Source of the DNA: Cydia pomonella
Taxonomy: Eukaryota; Arthropoda; Insecta; Lepidoptera; Tortricidae
Direction: 5' to 3'
Length of the DNA stretch: 64,000 nucleotides
Assembly (NCBI RefSeq): GCF_033807575.1
Contig: NC_084730.1
Span: 6,059,986-6,123,985, forward strand
In this document: positions 25,501 to 40,500 of the stretch, piece after piece
How positions within the stretch are numbered: the stretch's first letter is position 1
Layout: the number at the start of each line of letters is the position of its first letter
Notes under the pieces: generated by a model
The model's input: the letters and a program-made list of their open reading frames with translations, nothing else
Databases searched by the model: none
Told to the model about the DNA's origin: nothing
Program-made: the position numbers and the translations under genes

Positions 25501-28500
25501 TCAGTTTTTCAGACTCGAAACTTGAGTTCTTATCGTGACTTGAGTCTTTTGTAAAGACCTGAGTCCTTTAAAGAAGACACTCTAATTATGTACAAACTCT
25601 TTCTAAAACTCTTCGTCTCCACATGAAACTCATGGGTTAGGTACACATCATTCGATAATCCTAAAAAAATTTAAGTCCTTATCCGAAGGCTCCAGGCCTT
25701 TTAAGTTGCGTTTAAAAGACCCAATAAAGGATTTTACTCGGGACTTAAAAGTTTGGAAGTTGTTAACCGACCTAAATTCTCAATTCAGTTGTGTTTTTTT
25801 AAAGCGAGAGTCGCATAAAAACGAGTAGAGTTCTTCAAAATAGACTCAAAAGTGAGTCTTTTTCTTTTCTTCGTTTCTACTAACACTATTTTTCCAATCT
25901 TACAAATCTTTCTTTTTGTTATTTCAATATTAATCAACGAACAGCCACGTAAGGGCTAGTCTATTCATTACGTGTAAGACTTTTATGTAGTTTTTTTTTT
26001 TCAATATTTAGGGATACTTTTTATGTGATTTTTTTTTTAATATTTCCATCTGCCATAGAAAAACAACAAAGTAATACAATAAATATAATACATGTTCCAT
26101 ATACTCTACTGTCATGGTCGGAAGATACGTCATTACATGTCAAACATCACGGGTGGCATGTCAAACCAACACACAAGCTGTCCTGTCAAAGTAACTTTGC
26201 TAAAAAGCCGATTTTTGTATGTCTACGTGGGAAAGTTAATTATATTACTGAAACTTATTTAAATCGTTTATAATGTCTAACACCCTTATTCATTAACGTG
26301 TACTAAAGTTACGATGCCGCTAATCATTGTTTGTCCCTTTCCGACGTATTGGTATGATGGAAAGGGACAAACGATGATTAGCGGCATCGTAACTTTAGTA
26401 CACGTTTATGAATAAGGGGGTAAATATATTTGGGCTTGATTTTTATATTCGAAGTTAAACTTTCGTGAGACATTCTAAAATATTTCAATATCACGGTTAC
26501 ACTCACTTGACTTTTCTCGTCGCTATTACGAGTAGGCGGGTCCACACAGAGCTAGTAGCATCGCGAGGAAATTCTCTCGCGCGGCAAACGGCTCATGTAG
26601 TCTTGCCTCGGCCGAAGCAGCGCGTGTTACCCTCGGCAGAGCGCGCTCGCGTGCAAATGTAAACGTACATTGGCCATTTGCCGCGCGAGGAAATTTCCTC
26701 GCGATGCTGCTCGCTCTGTGTGGGCCCGCCTATTGACGACGTGTCGTGTGTGACAACTGAGTGTAACAGTGGTATTGAAATATTTGGTTTCTATATAGTT
26801 ATATTGCTATAGATTATCATAAATACAATATGACAAGCATCAAGCGATCGGGCGGCATGTTTATTTGTGTTAAAGTAGAAAATCAAATGGATAACAAACA
26901 CAATAATATATATGTTCCGTCTTAAAATTAAATCTTAATTTTTCTCATGAATAATCTTCTTTTAAAGTCAGTTTTGCAAAATATCCCTTCTTACGCTTCG
27001 ATTTATGTTGTAAAATCCAAAAATAAGCCGATCAGTTTTTCGAATAAAGTTTTCATTATAAAACAGATTTTATTGAAAATTTAAAATATTTTCATCACAC
27101 TTGCTCCAGGTGTGCCAATAAAGAGTATTCTATCGATCTTGCTCGTAAAAGGTGTTATTGTATGCGAGCAAGCCAGCATACTGACAAGGAAAGGTACCCA
27201 ACTGTCCGGTTTCGATTTTATTTATACTTATATATGTTATAGAGTAGTCTAAAATAACGGACACGTATTTTTTTTAGCTGCCCAAACTCAACCTATTGGG
27301 AGAAATTTTCCTCCAAAGTACTAAAAAATTACTAAATCTTCTAACTCCTATAGAAAGTGATGCTCAAGCAACTTGCTAGTTAATGGCTGGTTTGAGTATA
27401 TGTTTGAAAGCAGCAAAAAATAATGAGCACGTGTTTTGTTATATCGGCTATAACTCAATTTTTCATAAATTTTTCACTTGTCCGGTTTTTTTATTTAGTC
27501 ATCTTTCCCAACGTAGACTTTTTTTATTATAAATGATAATGAAAAATAAATCCGAGCCATTCCTTTTAACTAAACATTGACATACTTTTACTTAACGAAT
27601 AGTTCCAAGGGTGAAATCGATGCGCATATTGTTGGTTTGCGTTTACAAAATATTATTAAAAAGTATTTTTGCTAGAGTGTGACCAAGTTAACTCTGCATA
27701 GTGTCATTAAGACGAAAGGGGACGGCTGTTTTTTCATACACACGTAGTCCCCATTTTCCTTTCTGGATATTGACATTATGGAAAATATTTCTACATAATT
27801 TGATGTATATTAACCATTTCTATGCCCCTACGTGACTTTTTCGACTTTTTGAGTATTGCAAAAAATAAGAGCGAAAAACAGATTTTATACAAATTTTTAA
27901 ATGCTCCTATTCTTATAAAATTTAAAAATTCGAAATAAATCAAACTTTCTCTAAGTTCTCACACACACAAATAATGTTAAAATATTTTCAATAATATGAA
28001 TATCCAGAAAGGAAAATGAGGACAACGTTTGTATGAAAAGGCGATTTCGCACGACCTCTTTCTGTTAAATTTCTATGAAAAAGTGACGTTCATAGCGACA
28101 CTCCCTCACTTTGCTCTATTCAATTCGATGCAAAGTTAACTAAGAAGGACTCTATTACCGCCAGTTTTTTGAGATATAAACAATTTAATACCCGTTTTCT
28201 CATTGACATATATCTAAGGAACAGCCTTACGGGCAAGAATAGTGCTAGTTCAGTGGTGTCACTCACGAATTCGAGCCAATCGTGCAGTCCAACGCAACTA
28301 GTTGCAACCAATCGCGCGCGTGATGCGAACTCATCAACCAATCGCGTTGTGGCGTCAGACTGCACGATTGGCTCGAATTCGTGTGCGTGACACCGCTGTA
28401 CTGGCCCCATTCTTATTGCCCGTAAGGCCTGTGCTTAGATATCTGTCAATGCGTTTTCTACACTTATCAAAGGAAACTTAAACTGAGTGATAGTTTCACC

Positions 28501-31500
28501 CTTAGAAGCTTGATACTCGCATATAGTTTATATGTATATGTATGCTGTATGTATGAAATCTAAAAGCCGTTACCTGATGTGGCATGTTGATGAAATGAGG
28601 GCTGTGTCCACCGCTGCTGGACTGTTGCATTGTGGGGGATTTACCTGCGAAACATGTCTTTATTAGTCCCGTTTGCTAATCATCATCATCATTTAAGAGC
28701 ATGGCTCTTGTCGGTGGAGTAGACGCCAGTTTTCGCGGTCCTCGGCCAAGTTCTTTAGGTTCCTGTAAGACACGACATTTGGTTTTCCTTGACGTTTGCT
28801 AATGAAAGGATCTTATCTTATCTTATGATTTTCGGGGGCTCTCTGGGATACACTTAGAGCCATAGGGATCTTTTGTGTAATCTTCCTAAGGGGGTACTTA
28901 GGAAAGATCCGTGAACTACTCAAGAGCTAGGGAACAAATCAAATTATTTTATAAAATATTTACAACAATACAATTATTTGATAGCATACACCAGAATTTG
29001 GGACGGGTACTGTCGTGGCCGGGTGGTCTAGTGGTCAGGACTCTGGACGTTAGCCACGTAAGTTGAAGACGCGGGCTCGATTCCCGCCTCGGCCACCGGT
29101 GGACTTTGTCACTTTTTCTTTAGTGTATGATATCTATTTCAGTTTATACTCGAGAGTTTTTCCGACCATCTCCATATACCGGATGATGGAGCTCATTTCA
29201 TTTTGAATTCCTTTGGTTCCAGATAGCCTGCTCCAAAGTCCTTCATTCTTTGTCTGGCGAGGGCTTGACATTCACACTATTGAAGGATACTTTTATCATC
29301 GAAGTTTTATTTAAAACTGGAGGAGAGACCCGTAAACATGGTTGTCAACCTTCTCCCATATCCCATTGTACTGGATGAACATGCTTCCAACCGATTAAAA
29401 TAGAGGTCTTCAAAGTATCAACCACGCGGGAACTTAACGCTGCTTATATGCACAGTGGCGGAGCGTCCTTAAAACTCGTCTGCCATCGGCTTGCCGAATT
29501 TTCAACCAGTATACTAGTAGTACTTATCATGGGAAGAATAGGAAAATCAAAGTACGTAGTTCACCATCATACGCTCATGATATAGCAGCCTTGTCTGTCG
29601 GTCTGTTCTGTCTGCGACTCTTACATGAGCTGCTGGAGGTAGACAGCTGGATCAGACTGTAGAAACAAAGCATATATCACCACCATGAGCTGAGGATATA
29701 GCAACCTGGTCCAAGACATTCCAGGACTTCTGTCTGTGACTCTGACATGAGCTGCTGGATGTTAAAGGCTGGAACAGCATTACAGACTGAAACAGATTAT
29801 TGTAACAAAGCATATCTCACCACCATGAGCTGAGGATATAGCAACCTGGTCCAGCACATCCCAGGACTTCTGTCTGTGACTCTAACATGAGCCGCTGGAG
29901 GTAGACAGCTGGATCAGCATTACAGACTGGAACAGAATGTTGCAACCAAGTATATCTCACCACCATGCGCTGATGATATAGCAGCCTGGTCCAGCACATC
30001 CCAGGACTTCTGCCGCCGACTCTGGCATGAGCTGCTAGATGTAGAAGGCTGGATCAACATTGAGGACTGAAACAAATTCGCATTTTGTACAAATTGTTTC
30101 GTCTACACACATATCAGAAACCCCTCTATGATGCGTTCAAAAACCGCAAATTATGGTCAGGATAAAAAATGTTATTAGTGCATATTAATAGCGTCGATAT
30201 CGGTTTAATAATGAGCTTAAAAATAACGAACTTCTATGAAATACAAATAAATTTTATTCTACCTCATTTCTAGAGTCGAGATGACATTTTAATAAGTGAG
30301 TGATCAAATGATGCAATAGCGGTCGTAACGTGCGGTTCGTGAACATATCATAGAGAGCTTATAATATGTGTGTAGATAAATCAGTCTATGTAACTGTACA
30401 TAATTAGGCATTAAAACACTGGTGTGTTGTTTTCATGAAACTCGCTTTCAGCTCGCACTCATATTTTAATGCCTTTCATTGTGTAGAAGTAACATAAACT
30501 ACTATTATTTAATGGTTCTTCTCGTCATTTGTATTTAATACTCCTTCAAAATGACGTCAGTTTACACTTCTAATTCCGAATATTACTTTACGTCCAATTA
30601 AAAACCATACACTTGCGATATGTGTAAATAGTCATAAAAATAACTATACCTGATGATAGTCAACGGTGGGGCAGTAGTGGTCACAGTTATCCGGCAGCCA
30701 TTTTGGAAGCGAGTGCTTCACGTGGCAGCGAGAACGGACTTCTTCACTCACACACACCAGTGCTGCAACAAACACATGGTTTATTATGAGGGTATGTTTA
30801 TTTCCCAGCATTAATATTATATCGTTTTATTTATTTATTTTATTACCATCGCGCATGGACACCTGCAACACCAGAGCGGTTGCAAGACTTTTAGGAAGCA
30901 TTGAAATAAATATTTTGGATAAATTTTAATTTAACATAAAAAAACCCGTCCTCGATTCAGTAGTTATAACGTTTGTTCCGAACAGACTGAACGGCTACAA
31001 CCGGAAGTGGACGGAAGTTGCCTTGACAGTTTTAATCAAAATAGTTACTCTTAAATGTGAGCGATCCTACCTGTACAATAGGGAAACTACATGGTTAATA
31101 TAAAATTAAATCTGAAAAATGCAGTAATGAAATATAGTTGTAATTATAATACTAGCGAGACAGCGTTTGGCGGCCGAACGAAGCGAGGCCATTTAAAGAA
31201 GACGAGGCGGGCGATACCGACCGGTGAGGTAGGCGACGGTGACGGGCGTGACGTGGAACTTGTCGGCGTGGCGCGCGGTGACGGCGAGCAGCGCGGCCAG
31301 CACGCGGCACGTGCGCGACACGGACGCGGCCAGCGGGTGCCGGTAGCCCTTCAGCAGGTGCCCCACCAGCGCGAAGTGGAAGTTTGACCGGAAACTGCAA
31401 CCAAACCGATTTTGTAAGTCCCTGAAATAAATTTCAATATTTCATAATACTTACCTTAGGAGCCCATCAACGTGCTCACTAGCGCCACTGGAAAATAATT

Positions 31501-34500
31501 GTGATTGTTCAAATTTAACGATGGATATTTAAAAAAGGGGGCCGCTACGTACTGTATTTTGTATTTAAGTACCTTTTGAATACATCAAACTAGTTTCTAC
31601 GTTGCTCGATTCGTCAATCTAAGTTAAATCGACGAATCCAGCAACGTAGAAACTAGATCGACGAATCCAGCAACGTAGAAACTAGTTTGATGTATTCAAA
31701 AAGTACTTAAATACAAAATACAGTACGTAGCGGCCCCCTTTTTTAAAAATCTATCGTTAAATTTGAATAATCACAATTATTTAGCAGTGGCGCTAGTGAG
31801 CACGTTGATGGGCTCTTAAGGTATGGGAGGGAGAGTTGAAGTCACGCACACAATAACAAAATATGGCCAGTGAGATTTTTAAATTAGCATTATTTTTGGT
31901 ACCGAACATCCATGTGATTTAGATACATTGCGGCTTTTGATCGATCGATTGAATTAGTTAAACCTACGTCGTCGACAGTGTATTTAAAATCGCATTGCAT
32001 TTGTTGCAATATCTGTGATTAAAACAAACATAACTAACTTGAAAACGTTTTAGTATTTCTTGAGGATAAATTCAATTAACACTTTAGGTTAAAATATCGT
32101 TATTTATTTAATGAGGAGTTAAATATCAGAATGGAAATTGAACAACAAATCCATTTAAAACCAAATTTGAAGCTTATCATAAAAATAAATGAAAAAAGAA
32201 CGTAATTGTAAAGTAAAATGCCCTAGAGCAGAAATATATCACTTTCTGCACACTTCATGGCACAATAATGACCCACTTTCATGAGACATGAGAACAATAT
32301 TACCTCAATCCTACAGCGTGATCCATTTGCTTGAAATGCCATTCCAGTGGTTCCCTCGTCTCCATCATCACTTGCTCCAAGGTCTGAAAAATTACGATAT
32401 TGTGACATTTCCAAGATACCGATGGATTGACGAAGCCCTTTACCCTTTGCCCAATATCAACGTTCGTGCAAGGTTCACAATGATGGCTCAGTTTCATTGG
32501 TCGATAGGGCCCGCGTGCGGGGTGCGGGAAATTTCCATAAAGCATGCCATAGGGCCCGCATTCGGGGAACTGTTTTCATTGGTCGATAGGGCCCGTATGC
32601 GGGGTGCGGGGGATTTCCAAAACGCATGGCATTATGAGTTTTACTAGTTGTTATACCACCTTATCGCCTGCTGCTGCTGATATAATATAGGTAATTGTGT
32701 TAATAAATAAAAACGTCAACTTACAATAAAGTGGTAGGTTTTTTAATGTGCATTGAGAGAAGAAATCCACAAAAATTTGGTAATTAAATATGAACTTTCT
32801 GACAAAAAGAAGTCAGTCATTTAAATGACAAATTTCAGATGAAGCATCCTTTTCGTTAAACTATGTCCAACAGCAAAATAGTTTGCGCTACTTAGAAACT
32901 AACTAAAGTGCACCTTACCTTATGTTCAAATTGTCCCTGCGAATCAAGAGTATGCAGGTTCTGTTCCAGGAGAGACAGCCCAGCCGCATACAAGGTGGGG
33001 TCGTCGAGCTGCAACACCGATAGCCCCACCCAGAATAGGGCCGTGTGGATTGGGGATTCCTAATAACAAATAAATCAACAACATCTTCCTCGCGTTTGTC
33101 CAAACGCCATCAGATATATGATAGTTACAGTAGTAGAGCATTCCCACCGCGTTAATTATTTTTTCATTGTTTATTTAACATTTTAACTTTAACATCTTTG
33201 TTTAACATCTTTCGCGGAAGAAACGGCGGGTTGCTGGGGAGCGGGCGCGCGAGCCTTCGTCTCAGGCCAGTGCCAACCCTAATAATTGCTCGTAGCAACG
33301 CTAAGCCGAAGCAAAGATAATTTGGAATAGAGATGGATTGTCAAAGAAAACTTTGTAGCCACAGTAAATTTACTGCCATCTTTCGACACATGATTCAAAC
33401 TTTTATAATTCCATTTGACTTTGATCCTTATTCTTTCACTGATATGTGTTGTTAAATTTGTTAAATATCAAAAAGTAGCACCATTTAATAGATCATAGGC
33501 CAATGGTATGGCGGCATCGTATCGAGCGATGGATTTAACAAATTTAACACATATCAGTGAAAAAATAAGGATCAAAGTCAAATAGGGTTCTAAGTTTTAA
33601 TCATTTGTCGAAAGATGGCAGTAAATTTACTGTGGCTACAAAGTTTTCTTTGACAAGCCGCCTCTATTCAAATTCATTCATTCTTTATCTCAGGCAGACG
33701 GGGAGGGTCCCCGCTCCAAGTCGTTCCTGTTGCAAAGGCTGACCATGGTAATCCAGCGTGGAAATGTTGCGAGCATCATGGGCACCTTCGCACCGAAGAC
33801 GGCGGGGAGCGGTTTTTTTATGAAATTTTTGGTTGTAATTTGCATGGGGTCGCAAACTTTCTACCACGACGCCCCCCGGCTGCTCTGGTTTGAGCCAGAG
33901 CACCCGCGCCAAGGAGGGAAGGATTGGGATTACATACTTACTCTAAGCATGATTGAAGTAAATGTTAAAGTACTTACCGGGTACAAAAGCGGCTGCAACC
34001 TCGTCAGGCACATGATGAGGGCTTCCAATAGCGCCAAGTCGTTGAAAGACTCGAGGGCCTTCACTAATATCCGTAGGAGCTGTTTCATGTCGTCGTCAGT
34101 CACATTTTTACCTGAGAAACAACGTTAATTCCTAATAATTTTGGGAGCAAGCTACCAGCATTTAACGATGTAATATAGTCAACAAACGAACAGAAATATG
34201 GATCTGAAAATTTCGTTTTCGTTGTTTTCGTGGTTTCGAACTTCAATTCTACGAAAATGCTTACTTAGCATTATTTAAAAAGATAGAACGTTCGTAAAAA
34301 TAGGGTATCATCGCCCACACTGTTAACCGTCCAATGCTGGACCTTATAAATGAGGCATAATGTCCACCGATGGACAATTAAAAGTGATGCTGTTTGTACC
34401 TAGCACATTTACTTACTTAAAGCAAGTCACCAGAGTGCCGCTCATGAAAATCTTACGATATGAAACCAAATCTCGCCTTCCTAGCATTTACAGATATCAA

Positions 34501-37500
34501 TTTGTAAAGGAGGATGGGCAGGTATGGACACTGGCCCATAAACCAATAAGAATAAGCGACATACCATCGGAAAGGTTTTTTTGATTTTCATAAACAATTA
34601 TCACTTATCATTTATCAACCTCTTTATTAAACGATATCGCCACTTGAAATGAGTAAGTACGTTTTTGACTGACACATTGTCAATCAGATGAACAATTAAT
34701 TGACTTCGTTATTGTTTAGCTATTGTATCTTCACGTTTATATTTAGCTAAAATTGATATTTACTAATGTATAAGAAAACGCTCTAAAATGTCATCTTTAC
34801 TCGAATATTGTGGCAATTTTCCGTTTTTGGAGGTACGTGACAAACACGTATACTGCTTTTGCTGTAATCAAGATATACCAACGAAGGTAAGCAATATTAA
34901 AAGACATTTGGAGACAACCAAACATGTCGGAAACGTAGAAAAAAAAGGGCAAAGTGAATTTAATATGAACCTTACAAATTTTATGACAGCAGCAAACATA
35001 CCCTGGGTGCAACTACAGAATGAAAACTTCCGTAATTTCATAAAAAAATGCATAAATGTATTATTAATTCCATGGATTTATTTACGATTATTTTGTTACT
35101 TCATTAATACTACTTTGTTACTACATGTCACACGGAAGTTTAAATACAAACTCAAACATCATCCTGTGTGCAAGATTACGTCATTTTTACGTCATCCGCA
35201 CTTTTTGTCCGACCCCTGGTCATAATCATCATTGCGCATACAAATGAAAAGTCATATTATATTGTGTCATACATTTTTAGCCATAATATTTGATGACATA
35301 CTCAGCAGTTGTCATATATTTTTTGTGCATACCTAACGAACTTAACAAAAAAATTTATGCGAATTAAATTGATTACTATAAAAATTATGACATAACTAAT
35401 TTATGACAAAAATCCAGTTATGCTCAGGAATAATTCTAACTAAAGATTTTTATGACTTCCAATTTTATGCATAAAGTGTAATGACAATTAAAAATATGAC
35501 AAAAGTTGTTATGCGACCAGAGAGAGTCCCATGGATAAATTTATAACAATTTACATTTGACATATAGGTACATTATTCAACATTAACATTATTTTAATTA
35601 AGTAGGTATATTATTTCTACAAGTTTGATTGTTTGTGAGCACAGACCTCTTGGTAGGTGTAGAATGGGCGCTCGACAAGCCAGTTTTTTAATCGGCGCTT
35701 AAAGCTTATTAAATTGGAAGCTGCGACGATGTTTCTGGGCAGTTAACTCCTAAGGAAATTATTGCTTTTTTTTCACAATCCATTACTCCCGCGGGAATAA
35801 TATAGGCCTTTGTCCTTTAGTACACTTGCATGAAATAAGTAATTTTTCTAGCAAGTATGATGAATTTTTTTAGCTTTAAATACTCACTAATACAGCCGAA
35901 CACTATGAGAGCTCGCGGCTGCAATGCTGGGTTGAAACAGAAGGCGAAGCTTTTGGCCAGGGAAGTCCTGTTAACAACAACGACATTGTCAATGAATTAA
36001 GAAAATTTAATGATAATATCATATTTATCATATGCACCAATAAGTATCATTGGACCCGGGACTATGTCCTTAAACTACGTCCAAAAGAGAGGGCACTGTG
36101 AATGTCATCTCTCTTAGTGTGGTAGGGCACAGCACAGCGGATGTCATTCCAGATCTAGAGCAGCACCCAACCGGGGAAGTACCTCCACCTTACAGAAAAC
36201 CGCAGCCAAACAACACTAGACCCTACTCATAGTGTTGTGTTCCTGCCGGTGAGTAAGGTTGCCAGAGCTCAACGAGGGGGCGGATTGTTAGGGTCGGCAA
36301 CGCGCATGTGACACCACTGGAGTTGCAGGCGTCCATAGGCTACGGAGACTGCTTACCATCAGGCGGTCCGTATACTTGTTTGCCATGTTAGTATAAAAAT
36401 TTCACATTCCAAATACATTAAAAACTCTCTTAATACGATGTCGTTTAATACTAGGTATTTTCCGCGCCACGCTTTACCACTTAAGATGTAATTTTAGCAT
36501 GGTCTATTGAGAATTGTACCTTATTACAACGTCGTAAGAATCAGTTTAGTGTCACTGTACGTACCATGTGGTCAGCCGATCGCAGTGCGGTATATCCCTC
36601 ATGCAGGGGGCTCCATGATGGTCTCTCTCTAGATAGGGGACGTTCTCCGCTCCCGGTCTGAATGGAGCGCCTAGTTTTGACTCTTATTGCAACGGCATAA
36701 AATCTACCGTAGATCAATTTAATGTGTTACTGTTACGTAACTTTGAAATCTCCAAAACGGGCGATTTGGACAAGTGGACTATGAGACGACACACGCAGTC
36801 ACAAATAAACCCAATATGATAAGAGTAATTTTCATATCTATGTAAACCCAATAAAAATTCCGTTAGCGCGATGTAGTTATCGTCGCTCTCGATACAGCGC
36901 CATCTAGCGGGATATTCAGTTAACCTTAAAGTATGAAAACACGTACCACGTGGTCAGCCAATCGCAGTGCGGTATATCCCTCATGCAGGCCTCCATGATC
37001 TCGAGCAGCGCGTCGGTGATGGTCTCGAGGGACTGCAGCGGCAGGCGCTCGCGGTCCGAGTGCGGCGGCGGGGCGGGCAGGGCTCCGCTGCTGGACGACG
37101 TGCCGGATTCGGTGCAGGCTGTGTACGAGTGCTCCGAGTACCTAGAAGAAAAGGTTAGGTTACTATATTCTGTATCTGTAAAATACACAATCAAACTTAA
37201 AACATGATATCTATGACAATTTTGTAAATTTAAAGGGGTGTGGCCGAAATTTTTAGCGAAAAATAAAATAAACATTTTGAGGAAAAAGATAGAGCTGAAC
37301 ACAACAACAATTTACAATTTTTTTTTTCTCCGGGCAGGAGGAGTGTTAGTGAAACGCGTGATAGCCGGTTTGAAGGTCATGTGGATGAACCAACAAAAAC
37401 AGTTAATATCGCAGTTTTCGGCGCGATACAGGTAGTTTGCGGTAGTGTGTACGATAGTAAAACTGGTTTTCTTGCTACACGGCGATTCACATCTTCAATC

Positions 37501-40500
37501 TTTTTAAAGCTGCCTTTGCCGCCGCATATTTGTCGGGCGCTTAAAAAGATTGAAGATGTGAATCGCAGTGTAGCAAAAAAAAAAAACAGTTTTACTAGAG
37601 GTACATAACGAGGTGTTCATTTTTTTGGGGATTTTGTGGGAATGCCATGGGTCAATTTGATTAGTATGACCATATTAACACAATTTAGACTAGGGATTGC
37701 AAACCGGACTGATTTTCAATCCGGCCGGATCCGCCGGACCGGATTGCAATCCCTAATTTAAACATTCAGGATCACGACCCTAAAATCACCTATTTCAGTT
37801 TACTTACCATTCCTTGTCCGGGTTGCGGTTATGCGGGCTTCGGAAAGCGGTGACCGCTGCTGACTTGACCTTGGAGATGCCGAACATCTGGTAGAACTTG
37901 GGTAGAGCGAATTCATCCAGGGACAGCATCAGGACTCGCTGGGTTTCCTCTGCGGGAAACAAAACTTAGTTATTAGGTTTATTTCTTTTACACTTTCATA
38001 TTATGTCGGTCATAATATCGTTTCTTTAGGAGTGTCTCCAAGACTAAGAAAATACGTAACAATTTTTTTTTATTTGTGTTTTTGTATCTTAAACATGTTT
38101 TTCTCTAAAAGGTTGATTTTTGGGTATAACTGTGGATCACTTTATAACGTCTATTCGTCTGTTTACCCTCTATCGTTACAATCCAAGACCTCTAAGAGAG
38201 TGAGAGTTTACGATATTTAGATTTTCTTATGTGTTTGAATGGCATTATATTATATTTTTCTAATAATCGATATATAAAAAATACTATTCTTAGGGAAATC
38301 AAATAATGTTTCCTTTCTGCGTTATATCAACGATTTAAGTTATTCTTCTGGTGGACCTCACTATTCCACCTTGCTCAGACCAGAGAAACTTGGGCTGTTG
38401 CAGGTGCACAGCGAGTGTGAACTGGACTCAATGCTTGAAAACTGACAGAAACAATTCTGTAGGAGTGTAGGGCAACGCCCCCGTACTACTAATTTTGTCC
38501 CTCTAAGGAAACTACCTCGATAGCTGCATTTAACGATTATAAAAAAAAAACACTAAGTATCTTATTCATTGTATGTAATTTTTTTCCTTAAATTTGGTAG
38601 AATTCATTGATAGTTTTATCCTAGTTATAATTAAGACCAAAGGGGTCAAAATCTGAAAAATGACATTATATACTTTATTTTATGTAAAACTGACCTGAGA
38701 AACTCGGGCTGTTGCAGGTGCACAGTGAGTGTATGATGTTGATGACCAGTCCGTGCGTGGCGGCGCGCATGGACACCGTGCCCGAGCACACCAGGAACGT
38801 GACCGTGTGGAACAGGTACGGCAAGTGCCGCGTGACGTCCAGGCAATTATTGAATGACAACATGAGCTGGAACAAAAACAATTGTATTTTATCTAACTTT
38901 CAATTTCTATCTTTGCGGTATCTATGCGGTAAAATGGTCCAAATATCAACAGAGTTGAGAATTAGGTCATTTAGATAGGTATTTATATGTACTTAATTTC
39001 GTTCTATGGGGATCTAGCGGAATTCCATTGCAGAACTGAGATATTTGCATTTTAGTCAAAATGTCATCAGCCTTATTATCTAGGCAATAGAGTCCGCCGC
39101 TGGGCGAGCGTGGCAAATGGTTTGTCGCACTCGCAGCGGTGCGCGAACGTCTAGTTGTAGCAATGAATTTACTTACTTGGACTCTATTGCCTAGGTAATA
39201 AGGGTGATGACATTTTGACTAAAATACAAATATCTCAGTTCTACAACGGAATTCCGCTTGGTGTCCGTTGAACGAAATGAAGTACATAAACAATCTATCT
39301 AATGACCTAAATCTCATGTTTTTGGAGTTTTTGGACCATGCTCCATACAAAGTTGACCATGGTCCTTTGGGTAAAGCTCGACAGGAAAGGCGCGCTACAA
39401 AGTTGAGAGAAGCTTGACATTTGGAGCGCGATATGCCAGGAGCAAGGGTGCACTACAAATATTCATATGGGGCAGCGATATTCAGCGCGTTATTTTTCTT
39501 TCACCAACCAGTAGCGTCTGATTGTGTGTCTAACGCTAGTCTTCCATTGCGGCTTTAATTTGACGAGCCAGACTTGGCATGCGTTCAAAACAAGCGATAT
39601 AAAAATACGCTATTCTAACTGTGGAATCGCGGTCTAGGTCGAATTGTGTAATTCTTCTGTCAAATACCCCTTACAAATCGATGGACTCTTTTATTATATC
39701 TCGATATAGTTCTGTGAATTCTGTGATCCTTGGTCTGCCTGCACGTGTCGATTTAATTCCAGTAGTAGTAGAAGTATTGTATAATTTTACTTACCAAATA
39801 TCTCGCCAATATGGCAATGTCTCCCCACATCATGTGCATCTCCAGCACCGGTGTCGGCGAATGACAGGTCTTGTCCACCACCTGTCAAATGTAACAGAAT
39901 GTTTAGGATTCAAGATAAATGTATGGACTACGGAAGGTGGAGATAAGGAACGAAATCTCCATGTACCAAAAAGTGTCATCAAAAAACTTTAAATAGATGG
40001 CGCTACAATACCTAGAGTACTTAAACAAAAAAATCAAATCATAGACAGCGCAATTCACTCCGTCAATAACGCCTAGGTTCTTAGCTACTCTAGCGCTACT
40101 CTGGAGAGATTTGGAACTATTATTTATAGCTGACAGCTGGACACTTTTGCAACAATTCTACTATAAGAGATGCCACTCCTCTTAATTCCACACTCCATAG
40201 TATGGACGGTAGAGAAAGGAGGCCTATCTCTTATGATAAAACTGTTGCAGAAGTGACCAGCTTAAATAATACTTGCTAATCTCTCCGGTAGCGCTAGGTA
40301 GGTTCGTAGATATTACATGAACCATAGAGGTATAATAATATAGAGATGAAATGGGGGAGGGGCAACAAATAGCCCGACCGAATTACGTAGGTTGCTTTTG
40401 GTATGTTGACGGGAATGTTAAAACGAGTTTTCAATGTTGTCGCATTGTGTATATTCTATCCCTCACGGGTGCACACATATAGCACATCTATATAAAATAC

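Noticed and set aside
29562..30066. Simple minisatellite of unknown origin
   Set aside because: First read as a plain 140-base tandem repeat. Translation on the minus strand showed the units are copies of the missing Nf1 'QKSWD' exon, and phase confirmed it.
31091..31400. Long frames on both strands around 31.1-31.4 kb
   Set aside because: Both are shadows of the GC-rich Nf1 exon 31222-31394, whose own frame gives conserved neurofibromin residues.
33730..34128. 132-residue plus-strand frame
   Set aside because: Overlaps a repeat and then the antisense of Nf1 exon 33978-34111; no protein-like domains.
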